Below, in pieces: positions 1 through 5,613 of a stretch of DNA of 6,280 bases. The notes below the pieces were generated by a model. It saw only the letters and a program-made list of their open reading frames with translations, was not told the origin of the DNA and did no database searches. Location: NCBI GenBank assembly GCA_002684315.1, contig NYVB01000100.1, positions 1-6,280 of the forward strand. The letters run 5' to 3'. This stretch comes from Planctomycetaceae bacterium. GTDB lineage: Bacteria; Planctomycetota; Phycisphaerae; Phycisphaerales; SM1A02. The position numbers and the translations under genes are program-made. How positions within the stretch are numbered: position 1 is the first letter of the stretch; each line of letters starts with the position of its first letter.

Positions 1-14
1 TAAAGCTTTCTCAC

Positions 15-26
15 CGTAGAATCAAA
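15..26 (+). promoter_or_regulatory. Putative -10 region for priA (possible leaderless start)
   Basis: The sequence CGTAGAATCAAA contains TAGAAT (17-22), which matches five of six bases of the bacterial -10 consensus TATAAT. Only six bases separate it from the priA GTG at 29, so transcription starting the usual distance downstream would begin at or next to the start codon and give a leaderless mRNA. No Shine-Dalgarno sequence is visible before the GTG, which fits. A -35 box would fall left of the window and cannot be judged. Nearly the same 12-mer precedes sucA at 2448-2459. The promoter role is an inference. Confidence 0.4.
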
Positions 27-28
27 TC

Positions 29-2383
29 GTGACCAACACCGACCTCCTTCTCAATCTTGCCCCGGAACGACTGGTTCAAGTGGCACTTGAACGAGGAATC
101 GATCGATATCCGGATGGATTGACCTACGCGGCCCCCGATGCCCTGGGACCACTCTTTCCGGGCGATCGGGTGGTGGTGCCACTCGGACGTGGCAATGCCC
201 CGACCTCCGGGTGGATTCTTGCGGTTCATGATGGTTCGACCGACCCGGACTTGATGCCTTCGGTCGATCCGCTGAAGGTCAAGGCTGTCATCAAGAAGGA
301 TGGGACTGAAACTCGATTGCCTTCGCAGGTTCTTTCTCTGGCCGAGTGGATCAGTGACTACTACGCCTGTCCGATTGGAATGACCCTTGCCTCGATGCTG
401 CCGGCCGCCGTCAGAAAAGGAACGGGCAGAGTCACCAGACACTTCATGCACCTGCCGAAAGACGCGCCCAGCCTGGACTCGCTACCAAGGAAGTTCGGAC
501 CGGGCAGACGCCGGGTTCTCGAGGTCCTGCACGCCCGCGCTCCCGAGGAGGGCCCGATTGAAATAGGCGCCCTGGCCGAGGAAGCGGGACTGAAAAGCAA
601 GGTCCCGATCAAGGCGCTGCTGGAGGCTGGCATGATCGGCGAGACCACCAGAACCAATGTTCAAGCCGCCTGGCTCGAAAGATCGACCGTACTGGCGACG
701 GATGGAGATGACATCCAGCCGAACGCGGAGCAGGCTGCTGCGATCGAAGCGATCGAAGCAACCATCGATGATGGATTTTCAAGACACCTTCTTCTCGGAG
801 TGACCGGAAGTGGCAAGACGGAGGTCTACATCAGACTCATCAAATCCGTCATTGCTCGAGGGCGGACCGCCCTGATGCTGGTTCCCGAGATTGCGCTGAC
901 ACCACAGACGGCAAGTCGTCTCTTTCACAGATTTCCGGAAGCCAAGATCGCACTGCTTCATTCAGGTCTCACCCAGGCCCAACGGAACCAGCAATGGACC
1001 ATGGTGGCGCAAGGAGACGCTCAGATCGTACTGGGCGCACGAAGCGCGATCTTCGCACCGATTCCGGATGACTCCATCGGGATCGTGATCGTCGATGAAG
1101 AACACGATGGGTCCTACAAACAAGATCAGGCTCCGAGGTACCACGGAAGAGATGTTGCCATCAGGAGAGCGCAGCTGGCCGGTTGTCCGATTCTTCTGGG
1201 CAGTGCCACACCGTCGCTGGAAACCTGGCACAACACCGTCACTCTGAACCGAAACACGCTGCACCGACTGCCGAACAGGGCACCGGGTCTGTCCTTGCCG
1301 AAAGTCCAGATCGTGGATTTCGCCGAAGAACGTAAGATGTTCAAGGACAGGCGTATACATCTGCTCGGACCCCGACTCGCGCAGGCCTTGAAGCAGACAC
1401 TGAATGGCGGCTCCCAGGCCATCCTGTTGCTGAATCGACGCGGGTACGCAAACTACATCGCCTGCCCGGACCAACAGTGTGGATGGGTGATGAAATGCGA
1501 CCAATGCGATGCCGGCATGGTCAATCATCGAGCTGCGGTGGGCGGCTCGGGAAACCTTCACGACTTCGTCAGATGCCACCATTGCCTGACCGAGCAGAGG
1601 CTTCCGAAAAAATGTCCGCTGTGCTCGAGAAAAATCACGGTGTTCGGCCTGGGAACCCAGCGAGTCGAAGAGGAGATCCGTGGAATCCTCGCCGGGATCG
1701 CCAGTGCAGATCAGATCAAGCGAGTCGATTCGGACACGATGCGAGGCGCTGATGATTTTCACGAGACGCTTGATCGGTTCGGAAGAGGCGAGATCAAGGT
1801 CCTCCTGGGAACTCAAATGATCGCCAAGGGTCTTGATTTCCCGAACGTGCGACTGGTGGGCGTCATCAATGCCGACACCGCTCTGAACCTGCCTGATTTC
1901 AGGGCCACGGAAAGAACCTTTCAGTTGGTGTCGCAGGTCAGTGGGCGATGTGGCCGCGGCGGAGGCGCGGGACTCGCGATTATTCAGACCTTCCAACCTG
2001 ATGCACCCGCCATCCGACTGGCGGCGGATCATGACTTCGAGTCATTCGCACGCGAAGAACTGGAAGAACGCCAGCGTTTCGAGCTCCCCCCGATTCGGAG
2101 GATGGCACGACTGGTGATTCGAGAGACCGGCGAGGAAGCATGCCTCAGATACAGCCAGAAACTGTTCCAGGGCATCGAGGCCATGCTCGAAGATCAGGTC
2201 TCGATAACCCAGCCGGAACCGTGTGCGATCACGAGAATCGGCGGTCGGGATCGGATGCAGATCCTGCTTCTGGCGGAGGACCCTCGAAAACTCCGCACGG
2301 TTCTGCTTCGGGCTCGAAGAGAGGGTGTGCTCACTCCGGGTGAACGCGTTGCCGTGGATGTGGATCCGGTCGCTCTTCTCTGA
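29..2383 (+). CDS. priA: Primosomal protein N' (replication restart helicase PriA)
   Basis: PriA is a superfamily 2 DNA helicase that recognises abandoned replication forks and starts reloading of the replicative helicase. The protein has 784 residues; the E. coli protein has 732. The N-terminal 3'-DNA-binding domain spans about residues 1-105 (LTYAAPDALGPLFPGDRVVV region), followed by a winged-helix region at about 150-210. Helicase motifs seen are Walker A GVTGSGKTE at 257-265 (Lys263), the DEEH box at 356-359, GSATPS at 391-396, GTQMIAKG at 594-601 and motif VI QVSGRCGR at 636-643. Eight cysteines lie between the helicase lobes: 479, 484, 490, 493, 516, 519, 529 and 532. They match the PriA zinc-binding region, but the first pair is spaced CX4C rather than the usual CXXC. 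A TAG stop in frame at 17-19 makes the GTG at 29 the earliest possible start. No Shine-Dalgarno site precedes it. The identification is secure. Confidence 0.97.
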   Translation: MTNTDLLLNLAPERLVQVALERGIDRYPDGLTYAAPDALGPLFPGDRVVVPLGRGNAPTSGWILAVHDGSTDPDLMPSVDPLKVKAVIKKDGTETRLPSQVLSLAEWISDYYACPIGMTLASMLPAAVRKGTGRVTRHFMHLPKDAPSLDSLPRKFGPGRRRVLEVLHARAPEEGPIEIGALAEEAGLKSKVPIKALLEAGMIGETTRTNVQAAWLERSTVLATDGDDIQPNAEQAAAIEAIEATIDDGFSRHLLLGVTGSGKTEVYIRLIKSVIARGRTALMLVPEIALTPQTASRLFHRFPEAKIALLHSGLTQAQRNQQWTMVAQGDAQIVLGARSAIFAPIPDDSIGIVIVDEEHDGSYKQDQAPRYHGRDVAIRRAQLAGCPILLGSATPSLETWHNTVTLNRNTLHRLPNRAPGLSLPKVQIVDFAEERKMFKDRRIHLLGPRLAQALKQTLNGGSQAILLLNRRGYANYIACPDQQCGWVMKCDQCDAGMVNHRAAVGGSGNLHDFVRCHHCLTEQRLPKKCPLCSRKITVFGLGTQRVEEEIRGILAGIASADQIKRVDSDTMRGADDFHETLDRFGRGEIKVLLGTQMIAKGLDFPNVRLVGVINADTALNLPDFRATERTFQLVSQVSGRCGRGGGAGLAIIQTFQPDAPAIRLAADHDFESFAREELEERQRFELPPIRRMARLVIRETGEEACLRYSQKLFQGIEAMLEDQVSITQPEPCAITRIGGRDRMQILLLAEDPRKLRTVLLRARREGVLTPGERVAVDVDPVALL
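740..757 (+). repeat. Tandem 9-base duplication inside priA
   Basis: GCGATCGAA occurs twice back to back, encoding Ala-Ile-Glu-Ala-Ile-Glu in the stretch just before the helicase Walker A region. It keeps the reading frame. It looks like a small internal duplication or simple helical repetition and probably has no separate role. Confidence 0.5.
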
Positions 2384-2447
2384 TCATATTTCGGATCGAA
2401 ACACACGGAAAAGTCGCCCTGAACCATCTCGAAATGAGTCGGAAGAT

Positions 2448-2459
2448 CGTAGAATAAAA
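2448..2459 (+). promoter_or_regulatory. Putative -10 region for sucA
   Basis: CGTAGAATAAAA lies in the priA-sucA gap and contains TAGAAT at 2450-2455, five of six bases matching the -10 consensus. It is 11 of 12 bases identical to the motif before priA at 15-26. Transcription starting about seven bases downstream would give a leader of about 20 bases that includes the GGAG ribosome binding site. No convincing -35 box is present: the bases 16-18 upstream read around TCTCGA. This would allow sucA-sucB to be transcribed independently of priA. The role is an inference. Confidence 0.4.
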
Positions 2460-2469
2460 GGATCCGATT

Positions 2470-2473
2470 GGAG
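2470..2473 (+). promoter_or_regulatory. Ribosome binding site that decides the sucA start
   Basis: GGAG lies nine bases before the ATG at 2483. The reading frame is open further upstream to a possible TTG at 2468, but that start would place the Shine-Dalgarno sequence inside the coding region and leave the TTG with no site of its own. The ATG at 2483 is therefore preferred. Confidence 0.7.
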
Positions 2474-2482
2474 CGAGTCATC

Positions 2483-5400
2483 ATGGCCAGCGGCGAAGCC
2501 GAAGCCGGATCAGAATCACGAACGCCAACCCCCGCCCCCGGAGCAGAATCCGGGCGAGCTGTGAATGCATTCAATCCGGAGTTCATCGACGAGATGTATT
2601 CCCAGTGGAAGGCAGACGCTCATTCGGTATCGGATGATTGGAATCGCTTCTTCCTGGGCTTCGAACTCGGTCTGGACCGCAACACGACGTCCGGTGCCGC
2701 GGTGCATTCCACACCGTCGAATGATCATGCCGACGTTGAATCAGGTCATCCGAAACAAGGTCGAGTGGATGCCTTGATCTACCAGTATCGAGATTTCGGT
2801 CACATGGCGGCGAGCCTCGATCCTCTGGAGCGACACCGCCCCTTCCCGGATGAACTCACCCTGGAGGCACTCAATCTTTCGGATGCGCATCTCGACAAGA
2901 TGTTCGATCCCGGGACGCTCCCGCTTCCGAACCCCTCGCCGCTCAGTGAGATCATCGAACTTCTGGAAGAGACGTACTGCAGACACATCGGTGTCGAGTA
3001 CATGCACATTCAGAACCGTGAACGAAGACGATGGCTTCAGAAGCGCATGGAACCGATCAGGAACCGTCGCGCCTTCTCAGGAGATCAGAAACTCCGACTG
3101 CTTCAGCAACTCGCCGATGCGGACGGCTTCGAGGCGTTCCTGAAGAAACGATACGTCGGCAAGAAGAGATTCGGTCTGGAAGGTGGAGAATCCCTGATTC
3201 CCCTTCTCGACCACATCATTCAGGAATCACCGGCCAACGGTATTCAGGAAATCGCGATCGGAATGGCTCATCGGGGGCGCCTGAACGTGCTTGCGAACGT
3301 GCTGAAGAAGACCTTCAGCCAGATCTTCACCGAGTTCGAGGAGTCCTGGATGGAGGACTATCTCGAAGGTGGCGGGGATGTGAAGTACCACCAGGGCTAT
3401 TCGAACATTCGAACCACCATCTCGGGCCAGAACGTGAAACTCACGCTGGCACCGAATCCCTCCCATCTCGAGTTCGTGACGTCGGTGGTGCTCGGCAGAT
3501 GCCGTGCGAAGCAGAGACTCAAGAACGACCTCGACCGGGAGGAGGTCATCCCGTTGATCATTCACGGAGACTCCGCCTTCCCCGGTCAGGGAATCGTCGC
3601 CGAATGCTTCAACATGATGCGGCTGGACGGCTACAACGTTGGTGGCACGATCCACGTCGTGGTGAACAATCAGGTCGGATTCACGACGGAACCGAAGGAC
3701 GCCTTCAGCGGACACTATTGCACCGACGTCGCGAAGATGGTGGATGCACCGATCTTTCACGTGAATGGCGACGACCCGGAAGCCTGCGCATGGGTCGCCC
3801 AACTCGCTCTGGAATACAGACAGACCTTCAAGAACGATGTCGTCATCGACATGTGGTGCTACCGGAAGAACGGTCACAACGAAACGGATGAACCGGCATT
3901 CACGCAGCCTCTGATGTATCAGAAGATCAAGGCCAAGAAGCCTGTTTCACGGCTCTACCAGAACGAACTTCTGGCGCGCAAGGAAGTCTCGGAAACCGCA
4001 TTCGATGATCGACTGCAACTGCTCAATGCCAGACTCGAGGAAGCTCAGGCAGCGTCGAAGGAGAACCCGGTCGACCCTCTGGTGGATCCGTTCAAGAGCA
4101 TCTGGTCCGGAGTGCAGACCGAGTACAGCTTCGATGATGTGAACACCAGCATCGATGCGAAGACCCTGCAGTTCATCGGGACCACGATCGCCGCCACGCC
4201 GGATGACTTCAAACCGCACAAGACGGTCGCGCGTGGTCTGAAGAGCCGAAGCGTGCCGTTCGAGGACAAGTCGGCCGTGGTCGACTGGGGCACCGCGGAG
4301 CTCCTTGCCTACGGATCGTTGCTTCTGGAAGGCAATGCCGTCCGACTGACAGGTCAGGACGTGGAGAGGGGAACCTTCAGCCACCGACATTCCGTGCTCT
4401 ACGATCAGGTCACCGGTGAAAGCTGGACCGGGCTGAACGAGATGAACGAGGATCAGGCACACATCTGCATCCACAACACGCCACTCACGGAATGCGCCGT
4501 CGTCGGGTTCGAATACGGATACTCCCTCGCGGACCCGAAGATGCTGATCATCTGGGAAGCCCAGTTCGGCGACTTCGCCAATGGCGCGCAGGTCATCTTC
4601 GATCAGTTCCTTGCCAGTGCGGAATTGAAATGGCAGCGAGCCTCCGGCATGACGCTGTTTCTCCCGCACGGATACGAGGGACAGGGACCGGAACACTCGA
4701 GTGCACGCCTCGAAAGATTCCTGTCTCTGTGCGCGGATCAGAACATGCAGGTGTGCTACCCCTCATCCGCCTCCCAGGTCTTTCACATGCTGCGTCGCCA
4801 GATGAAGCAACCGTTCCGAAAGCCTCTCGTGGTGATGACACCCAAGAGCATGCTTCGACTGCCGGCAGCTCGCTGCACCGCTGGAGACATCACGGACGGA
4901 CGGTTTCAGACCTTCATCGACGATGATTCGGTCAAACCGGACGCGGTCTCCGAAATCAGCTTCTGCACCGGCAAGATCTACTACGACCTCGATGGCCGGC
5001 GCAAGGAGATCGGTCGAAAGGATCTTGCTCTCGTCCGAATGGAACAGCTCTATCCGATCGACCTTGAACGAATCAAGCAGATCATCGCACGCTATCCCAA
5101 CGCGAAGAGGATCAACTGGGTTCAGGAAGAACCCGAAAACAACGGTGCATGGCGGTTCCTGCAGAGCATGTTCAAGAAACATCTCGAGTTGGACCTCACC
5201 TACATCGGGCGACATGAAAGTGCGTCACCCGCGGTCGGCTCCCTGACCATCAGCAACCGCGAGCAGAGGACGATTCTCGACGAAGCCATCGGAACGAAAC
5301 CCCTTGATGAGGGCCCGACCGACAACGCTTCCGATGAGGAGCACGCCACCGGAAAACGTGAACCTTCCGAACCATCAGCACCGGCCGATGAGGCGAAGGA

Positions 5401-5545
5401 TGTCCTGGTGGAGTCGAACGACGAAGTCGAACCGATGGAAACGACCGAAACGGATTCGGAGGAGGTCGAGATGGAACCACGCTCGGACTCGCGAATCCGT
5501 GGCAAGAACCCGCCCAAGACCCGACGCAAGAAAAAAGCCTCCTGA
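2483..5545 (+). CDS. sucA: 2-oxoglutarate dehydrogenase E1 component (SucA)
   Basis: This thiamine-diphosphate enzyme decarboxylates 2-oxoglutarate and transfers the succinyl group to the lipoyl arm of SucB, in the cytoplasmic TCA-cycle complex. It has 1020 residues from the ATG. After a Gly/Ala/Pro-rich stretch (1-28) comes the E1 N-terminal segment typical of the family (about 29-60, FNPEFIDEMYSQW), then a variable linker and the RDFGH region from about 94. Active-site features are His263 in GMAHRGRLN, His303 in KYHQG (equivalent to E. coli His260 and His298), and Asp363 (HGDSAF) with Asn396 (NNQVGF), which bind Mg-thiamine diphosphate. The second ThDP-fold half shows GQDVERGTFSHRH (624-636), FEYGYS with Glu677, WEAQFGDF (691-698) and HGYEGQGPEHSSAR (729-742). 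The C-terminal domain has QEEPENNGAW and SASPAVG. The family core ends near 937, matching the 933-residue E. coli protein. The remaining 83 residues form an acidic then basic tail. sucB follows 64 bases downstream, as expected for a sucAB operon. Confidence 0.97.
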   Translation: MASGEAEAGSESRTPTPAPGAESGRAVNAFNPEFIDEMYSQWKADAHSVSDDWNRFFLGFELGLDRNTTSGAAVHSTPSNDHADVESGHPKQGRVDALIYQYRDFGHMAASLDPLERHRPFPDELTLEALNLSDAHLDKMFDPGTLPLPNPSPLSEIIELLEETYCRHIGVEYMHIQNRERRRWLQKRMEPIRNRRAFSGDQKLRLLQQLADADGFEAFLKKRYVGKKRFGLEGGESLIPLLDHIIQESPANGIQEIAIGMAHRGRLNVLANVLKKTFSQIFTEFEESWMEDYLEGGGDVKYHQGYSNIRTTISGQNVKLTLAPNPSHLEFVTSVVLGRCRAKQRLKNDLDREEVIPLIIHGDSAFPGQGIVAECFNMMRLDGYNVGGTIHVVVNNQVGFTTEPKDAFSGHYCTDVAKMVDAPIFHVNGDDPEACAWVAQLALEYRQTFKNDVVIDMWCYRKNGHNETDEPAFTQPLMYQKIKAKKPVSRLYQNELLARKEVSETAFDDRLQLLNARLEEAQAASKENPVDPLVDPFKSIWSGVQTEYSFDDVNTSIDAKTLQFIGTTIAATPDDFKPHKTVARGLKSRSVPFEDKSAVVDWGTAELLAYGSLLLEGNAVRLTGQDVERGTFSHRHSVLYDQVTGESWTGLNEMNEDQAHICIHNTPLTECAVVGFEYGYSLADPKMLIIWEAQFGDFANGAQVIFDQFLASAELKWQRASGMTLFLPHGYEGQGPEHSSARLERFLSLCADQNMQVCYPSSASQVFHMLRRQMKQPFRKPLVVMTPKSMLRLPAARCTAGDITDGRFQTFIDDDSVKPDAVSEISFCTGKIYYDLDGRRKEIGRKDLALVRMEQLYPIDLERIKQIIARYPNAKRINWVQEEPENNGAWRFLQSMFKKHLELDLTYIGRHESASPAVGSLTISNREQRTILDEAIGTKPLDEGPTDNASDEEHATGKREPSEPSAPADEAKDVLVESNDEVEPMETTETDSEEVEMEPRSDSRIRGKNPPKTRRKKKAS
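5294..5542 (+). other. Extra C-terminal tail of SucA: acidic segment then basic cluster
   Basis: These 83 codons (SucA residues 938-1020) follow the point where the family core ends (REQRTILDEAIG). The first 61 residues hold 22 Asp/Glu against 4 Lys/Arg and are rich in Pro, Ser and Thr, so they are probably disordered. The last 21 residues hold 10 Lys/Arg and one Asp, ending in RRKKKAS. E. coli SucA has no such tail. The reading frame continues without break from the enzyme core and codon use does not change. The tail could contact SucB, nucleic acid or another partner, or tune solubility; the sequence does not say which. Confidence 0.75.
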
Positions 5546-5550
5546 ACCGA

Positions 5551-5568
5551 TGCCGGGGTGACCCGGCA
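5551..5568 (+). other. Perfect intergenic hairpin with GTGA tetraloop between sucA and sucB
   Basis: TGCCGGG (5551-5557) pairs perfectly with CCCGGCA (5562-5568) around the four-base loop GTGA, which belongs to the stable GNRA class in RNA. It begins five bases after the sucA stop and ends directly against the AGGA/GAGG ribosome binding sequence at 5569-5573. No T-run follows, so it does not look like an intrinsic terminator. A role in mRNA stability, processing or setting the SucA:SucB ratio is more likely, as for hairpins between genes of one operon. The structure is seen directly; the role is inferred. Confidence 0.65.
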
Positions 5569-5573
5569 GAGGA
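5569..5573 (+). promoter_or_regulatory. Ribosome binding site for the small ORF before sucB
   Basis: GAGGA lies ten bases before the ATG at 5584 and is the only good Shine-Dalgarno match in the sucA-sucB gap. It is 36 bases from the sucB ATG, too far to serve it directly. Its position directly after the hairpin at 5551-5568 means that folding of the stem could affect access to it. Confidence 0.5.
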
Positions 5574-5583
5574 ACGGACTCGC

Positions 5584-5613
5584 ATGAACTCAGTGAAATG
5601 GATGCAACGATGA
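5584..5613 (+). CDS. Putative 9-codon leader ORF coupled to sucB
   Basis: The reading frame encodes MNSVKWMQR and then stops at TGA (5611-5613). The stop overlaps the sucB start as ATGA (5610-5613), the classical arrangement for translational coupling by termination and reinitiation. Upstream is a GAGGA ribosome binding sequence at a spacing of ten bases, preceded by a GNRA-loop hairpin. The sucB ATG itself has only a weak GGA (5600-5602) before it, so ribosomes ending the small ORF could be the main supply for sucB. The peptide has no run of one amino acid of the kind seen in attenuator leaders. It is not recognised as a known protein, and nine codons can arise by chance. What is seen is the frame, the spacing and the overlap; translation is inferred. 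Confidence 0.4.
   Translation: MNSVKWMQR

Noticed and set aside
962..2032. Long reverse-strand open frame of 356 codons inside priA
   Set aside because: It lies wholly antisense to conserved PriA helicase motifs, its translation has no recognisable domain, and long antisense frames are common in genes with this codon use.
2389..2401. Small hairpin TTTCG-GAT-CGAAA just after priA, considered as a terminator
   Set aside because: The stem is only five bp, rich in A and T, with a three-base loop and no T-run after it, so it is too weak for an intrinsic terminator.
2434..2457. Seven-codon frame (MSRKIVE) in the priA-sucA gap
   Set aside because: It has no ribosome binding site, overlaps the putative -10 box, and ends 25 bases before the sucA ATG, so there is no sign of coupling.
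2468..2482. TTG at 2468 as the sucA start
   Set aside because: The GGAG site at 2470-2473 is well placed for the ATG at 2483 and would lie inside the gene if the TTG were used.
3227..3877. Reverse-strand frame of 216 codons inside sucA
   Set aside because: Antisense to the most conserved part of SucA, with no domain or start signal visible.
3031..3891. Same-strand open frame of 286 codons in another frame inside sucA
   Set aside because: It overlaps the catalytic core of SucA; its Arg-, Gly- and Ser-rich translation is typical of an out-of-frame shadow, and no ribosome binding site favours it.
5551..5580. sucA-sucB hairpin as a rho-independent terminator
   Set aside because: The bases after the stem are AGAGGAACGG with no T-run, and sucB must be expressed from the same operon.
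5530..5613. Possible -1 frameshift at the A6 run at the end of sucA, reading on in the frame of the 9-codon ORF to the ATGA at sucB
   Set aside because: The -1 frame is indeed open from 5392 to 5613, but the frame phase (AAG AAA AAA) is not a canonical slippery heptamer, the A-run is short, and the hairpin is about 14 bases away, too far for a typical stimulator.
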